Assembly: GCA_000378025.1 (NCBI GenBank)
Contig: KB899087.1
Coordinates: 4,610,001-4,674,000, forward strand
Length of the DNA stretch: 64,000 nt
Direction: 5' to 3'
Source: Xanthobacteraceae bacterium 501b
Lineage (GTDB): Bacteria; Pseudomonadota; Alphaproteobacteria; Rhizobiales; Xanthobacteraceae
Positions 1 to 10,448 of the stretch are shown here, in pieces. Positions within the stretch are counted from its first letter, which is position 1, and every line of letters starts with the position of its first letter. Position numbers and translations under genes: made by a program. The notes under the pieces are model-generated. The model did not search any database, was not told where the DNA came from, and saw only the letters and a list, made by a program, of their open reading frames with translations.

Positions 1-722
<722 letters not shown>

Positions 723-828
723 TCATCCTCGATGGTCATCCATCAAGGATCAAAGCAATCCAAAGACCAGGGTCGACCAGACCCGATCCCAAAAGGATCC
801 TTGCTTCGCAAAATGCTGTGCTTCGCCG

Positions 829-945
829 GCCTGGTGGCCATTGCGAGGAGCCCCAACCCGATCCCATCCCGAACTCGGCCGTTAAACTCCTCAGCGCCGA
901 TGGTACTATGTCTCAAGACCTGGGAGAGTAGGTCGCTGCCAGGCC
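829..945 (+). rRNA. rrf: 5S ribosomal RNA
   Basis: About 117 bases with the 5S consensus: a 5' GCCTGGTGGCC that pairs with a 3' GCCAGGC to close helix I, the CCCGATCCCATCCCGAACTCGG loop region, and GGGAGAGTAGGTCGCTGCC near the 3' end. It follows the 23S gene by about 105 bases, the usual order at the end of an rrn operon. The spacer holds no tRNA that I can see. Confidence 0.96.
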
Positions 946-984
946 TGCAAAGCACAGCAAAAACGCTTCTTCACACCCTAAACA

Positions 985-1021
985 AAACCCCGCCCGCGAG
1001 ACATCGCAGGCGGGGTTTTGT
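985..1021 (+). terminator. Rho-independent terminator of the rRNA operon
   Basis: The stem AAAACCCCGCC pairs with GGCGGGGTTTT (985-995 with 1010-1020) around a 14-base loop, and the 3' arm ends in a T run. It sits about 40 bases after 5S rRNA and closes the operon. The next about 220 bases (1022-1242), up to the insertion element, hold nothing recognisable. Confidence 0.9.
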
Positions 1022-1242
1022 GCGTCTGAATACCCAGCCGACACCTCAGCCATAACCCTGACGTTGCCCCCCACTTCTATCCAGCAGTGCGTTCTTCTGG
1101 CGGCTGGATCTGCCCTCGGGCGCGTGCTCTGCGGCGGGGGCAGGTGCGGAGCATGGTTATGCGGCAGAAGCCTGCGGCTTTACACGCCCATCGTTCGCTC
1201 ATCGCGCGATGCTCTACGAGATGGGCGACAGCTCTGCGCCTG

Positions 1243-2726
1243 AGGCTGTGTGAAAACCCCTGATTATGCTATGTTTAGGCACTGCTTCGGAGGTGCCAGA
1301 TGGGACGTTTTGTCGAGGCTGCCGACCGTCATCAGGCGAGCTTTCTGCCCGCTTGTTTGGAGGACTATGTCGATCCCGACAATCCGGTCCGCATCATCGA
1401 TGCCTTTGTCGATGAACTCGATCTTGCCGAGCTCGGTTTGCCCGCGTGCAGCCGGCATCGACCGGCCGCCCCGGCTCCGCGCCGGGCACGATGCTCAAGC
1501 TTTATGTCTATGGATACCTGCACGAGCTGACCTCGAGCCGGAAGCTGGAGCGCGAGGCGGGCCGCAACATCGAACTGATGTGGCTGACCGGCAAGCTGGC
1601 ACCCGACTTCAAGACCATCGCGGACCGGTGGCGGCATAGTCGCAATCGACGGGTCACGCTTGCGCGCGGCGAACACGCACGAGAAGAACTACACCAAGGG
1701 CAAGCTGGCGCGCCGGAAGGCCCACGTCGAGGAAAGCATCGCGCGCTATCTCGCCGAGCTTGAGGAAGCCGACAGTGCCGAAGCCGGACCGGCCACTCCG
1801 CGGATCCATCACCTGACTGAGCGACTGGCGTCGCTGCGCGGGCGCCTTGGCGAACTCTAGGCGATCGGCCGGCAGCTGGAAGCCTCCCCCGATGAGCAGA
1901 TATCGCTGACCGATCCGGATGCCCGTGCCATGGCAACCGGCAGCGACCATCGCGGCGTAGTCGGCTACAACCTCCAGGCGGCCGTCGATACCAAGCATCA
2001 TATCGTGGTCACCACCAGGCTGACGAACTGCGGCCATGACCGGTCGCATCTGCTGGAGATGGCCACGGCCGCACAGGCTGAGACCGGCGCTGCCGAGATG
2101 ATCGTCCTTGCCGATCGTGGATACTATGAGGGCGAACAGATCCGCTCCTGCGCCGAAGCTGGCATCATCCCGATGGTGCCCAAGCCAAATACCTCACCGG
2201 CTCAGGCGCGTGGTTTCTGGAGCAAGGCCATGTTCGTGCATGAGCCTGAGACCGACACCTATCGCTGCCCCGCCGGTCAACAGCTGCAGAAACGCTTTGC
2301 CCGGGTGGAGGGCGGCAAGCTCATCAGCGTCTACTTCAACCAGAGGGCCTGCAGCGCCTGCCCGTCGCGTCCCCTGTGCACGGCCGGCAAAGAGAAGCGC
2401 ATCCGACGATGGGAGCACGAAGCGGTGCTCGATGCCATGGAGCGCAGGCTTCAAGCGATGCCCGAAGCCATGGCGGCCCGCCGCTGCACGGTCGAGCACG
2501 ACTTCGGCACCATAAAAGGATGGATGGGCGCCACCCACTTCCGAACGCGCGGCCTCGAGAACGTCTCCACTGAAGCCAGCCTGGCGATCCTAGCCTACAA
2601 CATCAAGCGCGTCATCGCCGTCGCCGGCGTCGCCTCGACCCTCAAGGTGATAACCGGGTGAACGGAGCTAACGCGCGCCGTGGCAACAACCTGCGCGACG
2701 AGCCACAGTGAGTTCTCACACAGCCT
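1243..2726 (+). mobile_element. IS1182-family insertion sequence, decayed
   Basis: The element is bounded by 15-bp imperfect inverted repeats, AGGCTGTGTGAAAAC at 1243-1257 and, on the other strand, AGGCTGTGTGAGAAC from 2726 to 2712 (14 of 15 match). Between them lies one broken transposase reading frame. I see no flanking target duplication. The length of about 1.48 kb is close to family size less a small internal deletion. It sits directly downstream of the rRNA terminator and appears immobile, because its own transposase is interrupted several times. Confidence 0.85.
1300..2661 (+). pseudogene. IS1182-family transposase, frameshifted and interrupted
   Basis: Fragments in order match an IS1182/IS5-like DDE transposase. 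The N-terminal block (1300 to about 1440) carries DNPVRIIDAFVDELDL. A block in a second frame (about 1446-1640) carries LKLYVYGYLHELTSSRKLER and ELMWLTGKLAPDFKTIAD. The central block resumes in the first frame (about 1640-1857) with VAIDGS (catalytic Asp region) and a coiled segment. After a TAG at 1858-1860 the same frame runs from 1861 to 2661 with DRGYYEG, a Cys-rich ACSACPSRPLC patch and VEHDFGTIKGWMG (catalytic Glu region). The family sequence between FKTIAD and VAIDGS is missing, so there is one frameshift near 1440, a deletion near 1630 and one stop. It is certainly non-functional unless heavily recoded. Confidence 0.9.
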
Positions 2727-2936
2727 TGGCCCCAAAGGCGTCGGCAGGAAATCACTTTCCAACATCAATTCGGCGAGTGGATGTCAACGACCGGACCGGG
2801 GAGAAAGCGGTCGGGCAGCTTTCCTCTGCCATTAATGCAGGTGCAGACGTCGACGGAACGACATATTGGTAACACTCCGGCGAGGGCCAGAGCCGTTAAC
2901 GGTCTGATCAGTTGATGCGGCGGCGATTATATCGGC

Positions 2937-4154
2937 TCAATTTGGTCCGAGGGGCCGGCTGTCGTGGAGTTTCAGGTTTACGATCAGCGCCGCTATGGCG
3001 AGCGTGGCCATTAACAGGGCAAATGCGATCGTTGCGTCCGTCAGACCCCATTTGAGCGCCGCTGCGCCCACGCCAACGGCGGGAGCCGTCAGGCCGATGT
3101 AAAAGCACACGAACAGAGCGGACGTGACACCCGCCCGTTCCGCCACAGCCACACTCTCGCTGACATGGGCAACGCCTTTGGCAAAAACCGCTCCCCATCC
3201 GACACTGGCGACGATCCCTCCGGCGAGCAGCATCGTCCACGAATCGCGGATCACGGCGAGCATAATTATCAGCGCGCCGACGGCCAGCAGCACGCAGCCC
3301 GCCTGCATGGTACGCGCTAGCGGCATGGGCTTGACCAGCAACTGGGTGGCGCCCGAAGCGGCGAAAACGAGAAACACGATCCATCCCTGCTCGACCGGAT
3401 CCGAAATCCCCATCCGGTTCAGCAGGTCGGGCGATACGGCGCCGAAAAGGCCAACCGCAGCGAAGCCGGTGAAACCGGGAATGGCAGCCTGGAGGAAGGC
3501 GGGTCGGACGTTTGATGGCAATGCCAGATGCTGCATATGTGGCCGTGCGCCGGGTTTGACGTTGACCGTCTCGGGCATGCGCCAGATGATGAGTAGGCCG
3601 AGCCCGAAGCATGCAAGCAGGACCCAGAAGACCGACTGGAGCTGCGGCGGCACGTGCTCGACCATGATGCCGGCCAACAACGGGCCGAACCCGAGGCCGA
3701 GGACGTTGACGGCCGTGGAAATGAAGGTTGATTTATCCTTGAGCCGCGACGGGGCCAACTCCACCAGCGTCGCCGTCGCAGTTCCCACGAACAAGCCGAC
3801 GGCGAGACCAACGAAGAAGCGGCCGAGCAGAAGTACAGGAAGCGCGACTTCCGACAAGAAATCGCTCAAGAGCATCAGGGCCGAAGACAGTAATGCAGCG
3901 AATACAGCTGCAATGAGCACAGGGCGGCGTCCCACCACGTCCGACCATCGGCCGAATCCAAGCAGCGCCAGTAGAACGCCAAGAATGTAGGTGGCGAAGA
4001 TCACGGTTCCCATGAACAGGGAAAAATGCATTTTTGCTTGATAGATTGGATAGAGGGGCGTCGGAACTGTCGTGGCCGACATAATCATAAGATATATAAA
4101 AGAAATGCCAATGAAGAATGTTATTTTTCTGTAATTTCGATCAGGATGTGTCAT
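2937..4154 (-). CDS. MFS transporter
   Basis: A 405-residue polytopic inner-membrane protein of the major facilitator superfamily. The loop 2-3 signature (motif A) is readable as GFGRWSDVVGRRP at residues 67-79, preceded by PTPLYPIYQ after the first helix, a pattern common in drug/proton antiporter-like MFS proteins. About 12 hydrophobic segments can be counted. It is the first of a run of minus-strand genes with an amidase, an AEC carrier and oxalate decarboxylase. Nothing in the sequence fixes the substrate, and uptake or efflux of an organic acid or its amide is only a guess from the neighbours. The flanking 2727-2936 has no gene. Confidence 0.85.
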   Translation of the reverse strand: MTHPDRNYRKITFFIGISFIYLMIMSATTVPTPLYPIYQAKMHFSLFMGTVIFATYILGVLLALLGFGRWSDVVGRRPVLIAAVFAALLSSALMLLSDFLSEVALPVLLLGRFFVGLAVGLFVGTATATLVELAPSRLKDKSTFISTAVNVLGLGFGPLLAGIMVEHVPPQLQSVFWVLLACFGLGLLIIWRMPETVNVKPGARPHMQHLALPSNVRPAFLQAAIPGFTGFAAVGLFGAVSPDLLNRMGISDPVEQGWIVFLVFAASGATQLLVKPMPLARTMQAGCVLLAVGALIIMLAVIRDSWTMLLAGGIVASVGWGAVFAKGVAHVSESVAVAERAGVTSALFVCFYIGLTAPAVGVGAAALKWGLTDATIAFALLMATLAIAALIVNLKLHDSRPLGPN

Positions 4155-4242
4155 CTAAACACTCACAAGTGTAATGGTATATTTATTCTATAACGACTTC
4201 GAACCATGGCGATGCGGCGCTGGCCGACCACTCGCCCTGCCG

Positions 4243-5337
4243 TCAGCCTCTGTTGAACTCGATCGTCACATCTGCTGGATCGGACATGAGTTCCGCCATC
4301 GGCGTCGCCTTGAAGCTGTTCGCGGCCAACGCTCCGACGTCGAGGCAGATATAGTTCATTCCGCGGCTGTCTCGCACGAAGAACAGGCCGCGCGTCAGGT
4401 CTGATATGCTTGTCCAACTTGTAAACTCGGTCGGCACCACGTCGATCTGGTGTCCCTGCACTTCAAGATGACCACTTCCGAGTTCCGGCGGATCGACCGT
4501 GATTCCGCGCGGGCGGTCAAAATTGTTCATGATGTGGGCGACCATCTGCACGGCCTTGTCGGGATCCGACTGTTTCTCGGCAAACTGCGCATAGAAGGCG
4601 GCACGCACGAAACGGTCGACCGATGTGTCGGTTCCCGGCAACCCGGCCTTGGCGATGCCAGCACCGGGTTGGACAGCCTTGTAGGTCCCGAAGTTCGCGC
4701 GCGAGCGATCTATATTGTTGAGGAACGTGTAGTTGTCCAGATTGGTCAGGTGCCAGGAGAATTGCGGCGCATTGGTCATGACGCCGACGGGGTTTTCGTA
4801 GATCGAGCGAACGCCTTTGTGGAATTCGATCACGAGGCTGGCGCCCTGTTTGTCGTGCACCGAATAGTGAAACGGCATCTCAAGGCCACCGAGGATCGGC
4901 ACGGGTTCGAGACATATGGGCATGTCGGCAAGAGCGGCCTTCACGGCCGCGACGGTGGAGAACTGTCCCAGCACCCATGCGCCGAGGTCGGCGGCCGACA
5001 GGACGGCGCGGCTGCCGTCGACAGGAGATTGGGGGCCGGCTGCCTGCGAATAGGACTGTACCGAGAAGGACAGGCCGGCGTCGTTCAGTCCCTCGATGAT
5101 CTTCAGGTCTCCGACGCCGAATGTCGTCCCGGGAGCCGGTGCAACTGCGGGCATCGTGATGGCGACGACCGTGCGATCCATACGCCAGCGAAGTGACGGA
5201 TGACCCTTCACCGTCGACGAAAGGTCAAGGCCCTGCGGCAGGATGGCGATCTGGTAGGGCAGGTCGACGCTGAGTTCCAGGGTTCGCCCGAGATAGGGGC
5301 GATCGCTGGCGTCGCGGTAGAGAAGGGAGGTGCACAT
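4243..5337 (-). CDS. Linear amide C-N hydrolase, choloylglycine hydrolase family (Ntn hydrolase)
   Basis: Family members (bile-salt hydrolase, penicillin V acylase, some AHL acylases) cleave linear amide bonds using the N-terminal Cys exposed after Met removal. I chose the internal ATG at 5337 because it gives MCTSLLYRDASDRPYLGRT, with Cys2 as nucleophile and Arg18 in GRT, matching the family. The reading frame stays open upstream to 5436 (33 more residues) without a signal peptide, and that form would bury the Cys. No clear ribosome-binding site precedes 5337. The product is 364 residues. The family's Asp21 is Glu here (GRTLE). It is predicted cytoplasmic. The substrate is unknown. Being next to oxalate decarboxylase raises the idea of an acyl-amide that yields a carboxylic acid, which is inference. 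Confidence 0.75.
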   Translation of the reverse strand: MCTSLLYRDASDRPYLGRTLELSVDLPYQIAILPQGLDLSSTVKGHPSLRWRMDRTVVAITMPAVAPAPGTTFGVGDLKIIEGLNDAGLSFSVQSYSQAAGPQSPVDGSRAVLSAADLGAWVLGQFSTVAAVKAALADMPICLEPVPILGGLEMPFHYSVHDKQGASLVIEFHKGVRSIYENPVGVMTNAPQFSWHLTNLDNYTFLNNIDRSRANFGTYKAVQPGAGIAKAGLPGTDTSVDRFVRAAFYAQFAEKQSDPDKAVQMVAHIMNNFDRPRGITVDPPELGSGHLEVQGHQIDVVPTEFTSWTSISDLTRGLFFVRDSRGMNYICLDVGALAANSFKATPMAELMSDPADVTIEFNRG

Positions 5338-5494
5338 CACGCAGTCCGACGGTTGAAGGGCGGTTGGCGAAGAGTGTCGGGAGACCATAGCCACGTGCCT
5401 GGCGGCAAGACCATCCATGCCCTTGGCAAGGGTCAACGATGTTGAGACGGAGAGCTTTCAGTCTATCCTCTTGCCCGTCCCCTGCGGGGCGCCT

Positions 5495-6451
5495 TCAACT
5501 GCCCAGAAGTCGGGCGAGATACACCCATGTTGGTGCGGCGACGATGAAGCCGAGCACGCTCACCGCGAGAGATGAGGTACCTGTCCGCGTGTAAACTTGG
5601 AAGCGACTGGAAATGATGATGCCGGAAAAGGCGGGCGGCAGGGCGACGCTCAAGACGAGCATCTGCAGGATCTGTTCGTCGAGGCCCCCAGCCCAGCCCG
5701 CGACGAGAAAGACGCCGGGCATCAAAACGAGTTTGAAGAAGGTATTGTAGGCGACCTCCCAGTCAAGTTCGATCGCGTAGGCGGACAGCGTCAGCCCGGC
5801 GGCAAATACCGCGACGCTGGAATTGGCCTTGGCCAGCAGTTCGAAAGTCGGGCTGAACTCGTCGGGCACCCGGATGCCGATGACCACCAGCGCCACCGCC
5901 AGGATCGGCACCCAGACAACGGGTTCTTTCATCGCGGAAAGCAGGGCGCTGCCCTTGGGGGCTCCATCCGCGCCCCCGCCGCCGGCATTGAGCAGATACA
6001 GGCCGATCGGAATGGTGACGGCGTTCACCACGATGGCGACGATGGCGATCACGAGGCCGGTTTCGACGCCAGTGCCATAGAGAGGATCCAGCACAGCATA
6101 GCCGAGAAAGCCGATGGTTGGCGACCCCGCGATAAGCGCGCAGACGGCGGCCTCGGGCTTGGTGCGCCTGAAGAACCACTGGATGGTGAAATAGGAAAGC
6201 ATGAAGAGGAAGACGAGGCCCACCAGCGATATGATGCTGAGCGTGGCGTTCTCGACGAGCATTGATCGGTCGGCGCGCACGATGGAAACGAACAAGGCTG
6301 CCGGCAGCGCAAAATCGAGCACGAGCTTGTTGAGTATTCTGGCGTCTTCAGACTTGAAACCATTCGCCTTTCCGGCAAGATATCCAAGCGCCATGACAAC
6401 GATGATCGGTATCAGGTCCGATACCAGCATCTTCGACATAAACTGTTCCAT
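5495..6451 (-). CDS. AEC-family (auxin efflux carrier-like) transporter
   Basis: A 318-residue membrane protein with about ten hydrophobic helices and AEC features: an N-terminal [17 protein letters not shown] segment, [15 protein letters not shown] in the second helix, [10 protein letters not shown] in the middle, and a C-terminal [14 protein letters not shown] segment resembling the crossover helix region. Bacterial AEC proteins such as MdcF and MleP carry small dicarboxylates (malonate, malate). Its position upstream of the amidase and downstream of oxalate decarboxylase on the same strand fits a small carboxylate carrier. Substrate assignment to oxalate is inference. Confidence 0.85.
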   Translation of the reverse strand: MEQFMSKMLVSDLIPIIVVMALGYLAGKANGFKSEDARILNKLVLDFALPAALFVSIVRADRSMLVENATLSIISLVGLVFLFMLSYFTIQWFFRRTKPEAAVCALIAGSPTIGFLGYAVLDPLYGTGVETGLVIAIVAIVVNAVTIPIGLYLLNAGGGGADGAPKGSALLSAMKEPVVWVPILAVALVVIGIRVPDEFSPTFELLAKANSSVAVFAAGLTLSAYAIELDWEVAYNTFFKLVLMPGVFLVAGWAGGLDEQILQMLVLSVALPPAFSGIIISSRFQVYTRTGTSSLAVSVLGFIVAAPTWVYLARLLGS

Positions 6452-6596
6452 GCCTGCTCCTTCTCGGCACCTTTGCGTGCACGGCGCGGCTGCGCGACGG
6501 TAGAATGCTGAAGACCCGCGCGCTGGATCGGTTCGCGGCGGGAAGCCGCCGAAAGAACCGAGGCGGAGAGGGGGGCCCGCTCTCCGCCTTGGAACC

Positions 6597-7730
6597 TCAG
6601 CCCTTGACGACAGGCTGGCGGGTGACCCGCAGCGAGGACATCAAGGGATCTCCAATATCGAGATGCCCCTTCACCAGATGCGGGGGGGTGAGTGCCAGCC
6701 AGTTGTTCAGTGAAACGTCCCTGTACTCACTGGTGTGGAAAACGTTCAGCACCCGCACGGGCTCGTCACCGGTATTTTCGATGTAATGGGCCAGCGTCTT
6801 CGGCACATAGCCAACATCCCCGCCCACAAAATCAAAGGTGCGGGCGTTGCTGACAGCATCGAACACGGTCATTCGTGCCTTGCCGGAGATGTAATACTGA
6901 ATTTCATCGGCATCGGGATGCCAGTGTATCTCTCGCATCCCGCCCGGCTCGAGATCAATGAACAGCGCCGCGAGATTGGCGACGGCGAAGTTGCCAGAAT
7001 CAACCACGGTCGTGGCGCCGCCGGGATAGGCGGTCGGCTGAGCCCAGGAGGCACGGAAGATGTATTTGTCGGTGAAGTTCACCGCGCCGAGCTCGGCGCG
7101 CACCTGCTCGATCGGCGGGGGCACGGGCTGGCGGAAGATGTACTTTTCTCGGGCCGGAATGCCGTCGAACGCCTCGGCGGGGACGCCGAAATTCTTCGCC
7201 AGGACCTCGCGCGGAACATGGGCGAACAACTCGGTCACCAGCAGCGTCTGATTTTCCGAGAAATTGCCGTCATTGAACACGAGGACGAATTCGGTGCCCT
7301 CTTCAAGGCCCTGGATGGCGTGGGGGAACCCCGCCGGGGCGAGCCACAGATCGCCCGGCCCAAGATCCTCGACCAGAGTCTGGCGCTGGTCGTCGACCAG
7401 ATAAAACCGGACCCGCCCCTTGAGCACATAGGCCCACTCGGCTTCCTTGTGCCAGTGCAGTTCCCGCACCACACCGGCCGGCAGGCGCATGTTGACGATG
7501 GCGAGTTCCTTCAGCGCCCCCATTTCGCGCTGAGTCACCTCACGCGCCCAGCCACCATCTTCCAGGCGGTTGTGCGCCATGGCGAACGGGAACTTGAGGT
7601 TGGGAATGCCGCCATTGTCGGTCAGGGGCGGCATCAGGATGTCGGGGTTCTGCGCCTCAATCGCCGGGTTGCGGGGGCCGATTATGGTTGCGCCCTTGGT
7701 GCCGACGATGGGCTGCTTCAGATCGTCCAT
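6597..7730 (-). CDS. oxdC: Oxalate decarboxylase (bicupin, Mn-dependent)
   Basis: The enzyme converts oxalate to formate and CO2. The 377-residue protein has two cupin domains. In the first, the metal ligands are His92, His94, Glu98 and His137, with Arg89 just before them. In the second they are His269, His271, Glu276 and His315. A flexible-lid motif SENQT at 158-162 holds Glu159, which corresponds to Glu162 of Bacillus OxdC. All N-domain positions are offset by exactly three from the Bacillus numbering. Presence of the lid Glu argues for decarboxylase rather than oxidase activity. No signal peptide is visible, so it should be cytoplasmic. Formate produced here can be used by the formate dehydrogenases encoded at 13842-16127 and 20785-21990. 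Confidence 0.93.
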   Translation of the reverse strand: MDDLKQPIVGTKGATIIGPRNPAIEAQNPDILMPPLTDNGGIPNLKFPFAMAHNRLEDGGWAREVTQREMGALKELAIVNMRLPAGVVRELHWHKEAEWAYVLKGRVRFYLVDDQRQTLVEDLGPGDLWLAPAGFPHAIQGLEEGTEFVLVFNDGNFSENQTLLVTELFAHVPREVLAKNFGVPAEAFDGIPAREKYIFRQPVPPPIEQVRAELGAVNFTDKYIFRASWAQPTAYPGGATTVVDSGNFAVANLAALFIDLEPGGMREIHWHPDADEIQYYISGKARMTVFDAVSNARTFDFVGGDVGYVPKTLAHYIENTGDEPVRVLNVFHTSEYRDVSLNNWLALTPPHLVKGHLDIGDPLMSSLRVTRQPVVKG

Positions 7731-7869
7731 GGGAAAACTCCATCTATGTGACCGTCACACGAACGCAGATGCCGCGATGGGCTCGACCCAATCGCGCCTC
7801 TGCTCGCCGCCGCAATTCCGCTGGCCGCTCCCAAGATGCCGGGGCGGGGCCGCCGCGGTCGGGATTGCT

Positions 7870-8490
7870 TCAAAAGTGGTACTGGTACCCCATGCCGATC
7901 AAATTATCGGCCACCTTCCCGTTTTCCCATTCGTGCAGATAGTTGAACGAAATAGAACTTGACGTGGAAAGCCGGAAGTTGAGGGTCGATCCCAGAGCAG
8001 GGGTCTCGAAATCATAATCCGCATTGAATGCGTTGCGGTAGCGAAAAGTCACCACCGACCACGTCGCAACATCAGTCAACTTCCAGTCGACTGAACCGTG
8101 GATCGAGTAATAGGGAAAATCGACATCGTTGCTTTGTGCGCGACTGCCAATCGACCCGATTCCGACAATGGAGAAAATGTCCGAGAATTCGTATCGGTAG
8201 CCAAGGCCAGCCTGAGAATTCAGGCGCCATCCACCATCGCCCGACAGGTCGAAATAGTGAATCGACGAGTCCAGCACAACATTGTTGTCGAAGGTATGGG
8301 TATAGCCAATGCCGGTGACCGTCGACACGTTCTTGTCAAAATCGCCCGGCTCGCGCTGCGTGGCGATGCTGACTCCCAGCACATTGCTCCCACCATACGC
8401 CGGGCCGCTCGCTGCGTAACCGAGAGGCAGCACGCCAACCCCCAGGGCGATGCAGCGATAGAATAAATGGGACACAGCTATCGCCTCCAA
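7870..8490 (-). CDS. Putative outer-membrane beta-barrel protein
   Basis: A 206-residue protein with an N-terminal hydrophobic stretch (about residues 8-27, LFYRCIALGVGVLPLGYAAS) consistent with a Sec signal peptide. Alternating-polarity strands follow (YTHTFDN, LDSSIHYFDLSG, AGLGYRYEF, STLNFRLSTSSSISFNYLHEW), and the C-terminus GYQYHF ends in Phe, the usual barrel assembly signal. Size suggests an 8- to 10-strand barrel. I do not recognise a family. It lies between oxalate decarboxylase and the divergent AspT-like exchanger, so a role in passage of a small acid through the outer membrane is plausible but unproven. Confidence 0.6.
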   Translation of the reverse strand: MEAIAVSHLFYRCIALGVGVLPLGYAASGPAYGGSNVLGVSIATQREPGDFDKNVSTVTGIGYTHTFDNNVVLDSSIHYFDLSGDGGWRLNSQAGLGYRYEFSDIFSIVGIGSIGSRAQSNDVDFPYYSIHGSVDWKLTDVATWSVVTFRYRNAFNADYDFETPALGSTLNFRLSTSSSISFNYLHEWENGKVADNLIGMGYQYHF

Positions 8491-8590
8491 CTACGCGACG
8501 AGAATCCTATACAGCATGGAATGTCTTCGTCATTGGAACATGAAGAATAGATAATTGTCGATTTCTAGTATCTCATTCAGAGTTTAAGCT

Positions 8591-8612
8591 ATATCTCCCA
8601 AATGGGATATAT
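8591..8612. promoter_or_regulatory. Palindromic site shared with the YdeP upstream region
   Basis: A dyad with core TATCTCCCAAATGGGA (8592-8607) in the AT-rich divergent region between the barrel gene (start 8490) and the exchanger (start 8706). The arms TCCCA/TGGGA flank two bases and ATAT repeats lie outside them. It is about 100 bp from both starts. A 14-of-16 match, also a dyad, sits at 16223-16238, 96 bp from the YdeP-type gene. This is probably an operator for a common regulator, which is inference from the sequence alone. Confidence 0.5.
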
Positions 8613-8705
8613 TTGAAAAATATGATGCATTAATTAGAATCGGTGCATTGTTGCGATCACGCATGCACTCCTCCCTTCAGTTAGACCGACAGGAGCGAAC
8701 GGCCG

Positions 8706-10391
8706 ATGTGGAGCTGGATTTCGATAACCCTGCGCGAGCAGCCCGAGATTGCGCTGTTCCTGACGATTGCGCTGGGCTACCCGCTCGGCAACGTTGGCTA
8801 TCGCGGGTTCACCCTTGGAACGGTGACGACGACATTGCTGGTCGGGCTGCTCATCGGCCAACTCGACATCGAGATTTCCCAGACCGTCGGAAGCGTGTTC
8901 TTTCTGCTGTTCCTGTTCGCCATCGGCTACGGCGTGGGCCCTCAGTTCGTGCGCGCTCTGAAGCGAGACGGCGCATCGCAGGCCCTGTTCGCGGTGCTGG
9001 TGTGCGTGATGATGCTGAGCACCGCTTATGGCGTGGCACGGTTTGCTGGCTACGATGTCGGCTATGGGGCCGGTCTGTTCGCCGGCGCGGCGACCGTCTC
9101 TTCCGCGTTGGGGCTGTCCACCAATGCCATTCGCGGGCTCGGCCTCTCGCCCGAGGAGACCCGCTCGATGATCGGCGCGCTGTCGACCGCCTTTGCCATG
9201 ACCTACATCTACGGCACGATCGGGCCGATCGTGATCATTTCCCAGATCGGGCCCCGGCTGCTGCGCATCGACCTTGCTTCCGCCTGCCGCGCCTATGAGG
9301 CCAGGATGGGCGAACTGCCGCGCGGTGGCGGCTCGTCATGGCATCATTACATCGTCCGGACCTATCGCCTGACGGCCGATGCCCCTCAGGCCGGGCGCTC
9401 CGTCGGCGAGGTCGAGGCGAGCGAGCCCAATGTCCGTCTCTTCGTCGACCGCATCCGCCGTGGCGAGCAGATGATCACCCCCAGCGAGGACACCCGGCTC
9501 GAAGCGGGGGACATCGTCAGCATCGCCGGCGTGCGCGGCTCGCTGCGATCCTTGTTCAGGACCGGGGCGGAGGAGGTGGAAGACGCCGAACTTCTCGCCA
9601 TCCCCACCGAAGGCGTCGATATCGTCGTGACCAAGCGGGCATGCGACGGCAGGACGCTGGCCGATCTGGCCCGTATGAAGTCGACGCATGGGATCTTCCT
9701 CACACGTATTCGTCGGGGCTCCTCGGGAGCGGAGATTCCCATTCTCCCACAGACCGAGATTCACCGCGGCGATATCCTGACGGTCGTCGGACGCTCGCAG
9801 CACATCCGCGCGGCGACGAACATCATCGGCCGCGCCGATTTCTCGATCACCGAGACCGACATCACGGCGATGTTCCTGACGATCGCCATTGGCGCCCTGA
9901 TCGGCTTGCCGATGGTGACGGTTGGCGGGGTGCCGATCACCCTGTCCATTGCTGGTGGCGTCCTCATCGCCGGAATCGTTGCCGGTTGGCAGCGCTCCAT
10001 TCACCCGACCTTCGGCAACGTGCCGGCGGGCGTGCTCTGGTTCATCAAGGCGGTTGGGCTGAACGCCTTCATTGCCGTGATCGGCATCTCGTCCGGCCCA
10101 AGTTTCGTTGAGGGCGTCCGCGAGGTTGGGCTGAGCCTGTTCCTGCTGGGCATGGTTGCCACCACCGTGCCGGTCATGCTCGCCCTGCTGATCGGCAAGC
10201 ATGTTTTTCGCTTCGACGACGCGCTGGTGCTGGGATGCTGCGCGGGCGCAAGCATATCGACGCCGGCGCTGGGATTGATCGCCGACAAGGCGCGCAGCCA
10301 GGTGCCGGCGCTGGGCTATACCGTGCCTTACGCGGTCTCCAACACGCTTCTGACAATCGGCGGCATCTTCATGGTGATGCTGATGGGATGA
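8706..10391 (+). CDS. Aspartate:alanine exchanger (AAEX) family transporter
   Basis: A 561-residue membrane antiporter of the AspT/YidE-YbjL family. Order: N-terminal membrane block of about six helices (residues 1-190) with FAIGYGVGPQFVRAL and GAATVSSALGLSTNAI; two RCK_C/TrkA_C-like soluble domains (about 205-290 and 290-375, each with a GDI(V/L) turn: LEAGDIVSIAG and IHRGDILTVVG); then a second membrane block (about 380-561) with FIAVIGISSGPSFV and CCAGASISTPALGLI. Known members exchange Asp for Ala or export succinate. Encoded divergently from a barrel protein and near oxalate decarboxylase, it is a candidate for oxalate:formate exchange, which would parallel Asp:Ala antiport in coupling a decarboxylation to charge movement. 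That substrate is inference. The start at 8706 is an ATG following a CGAACGGCCG leader with only a weak ribosome-binding site. Confidence 0.85.
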   Translation: MWSWISITLREQPEIALFLTIALGYPLGNVGYRGFTLGTVTTTLLVGLLIGQLDIEISQTVGSVFFLLFLFAIGYGVGPQFVRALKRDGASQALFAVLVCVMMLSTAYGVARFAGYDVGYGAGLFAGAATVSSALGLSTNAIRGLGLSPEETRSMIGALSTAFAMTYIYGTIGPIVIISQIGPRLLRIDLASACRAYEARMGELPRGGGSSWHHYIVRTYRLTADAPQAGRSVGEVEASEPNVRLFVDRIRRGEQMITPSEDTRLEAGDIVSIAGVRGSLRSLFRTGAEEVEDAELLAIPTEGVDIVVTKRACDGRTLADLARMKSTHGIFLTRIRRGSSGAEIPILPQTEIHRGDILTVVGRSQHIRAATNIIGRADFSITETDITAMFLTIAIGALIGLPMVTVGGVPITLSIAGGVLIAGIVAGWQRSIHPTFGNVPAGVLWFIKAVGLNAFIAVIGISSGPSFVEGVREVGLSLFLLGMVATTVPVMLALLIGKHVFRFDDALVLGCCAGASISTPALGLIADKARSQVPALGYTVPYAVSNTLLTIGGIFMVMLMG

Positions 10392-10448
10392 GGCGCCACT
10401 TCCCACATGGGGCGCTGGCGGCGCGACACCCCAGCGCTCCACGCAGCG

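Noticed and set aside
4243..5436. The longer start of the amidase at 5436 (TTG)
   Set aside because: It would bury the catalytic Cys inside the chain, there is no signal peptide to be removed, and the start codon is weak.
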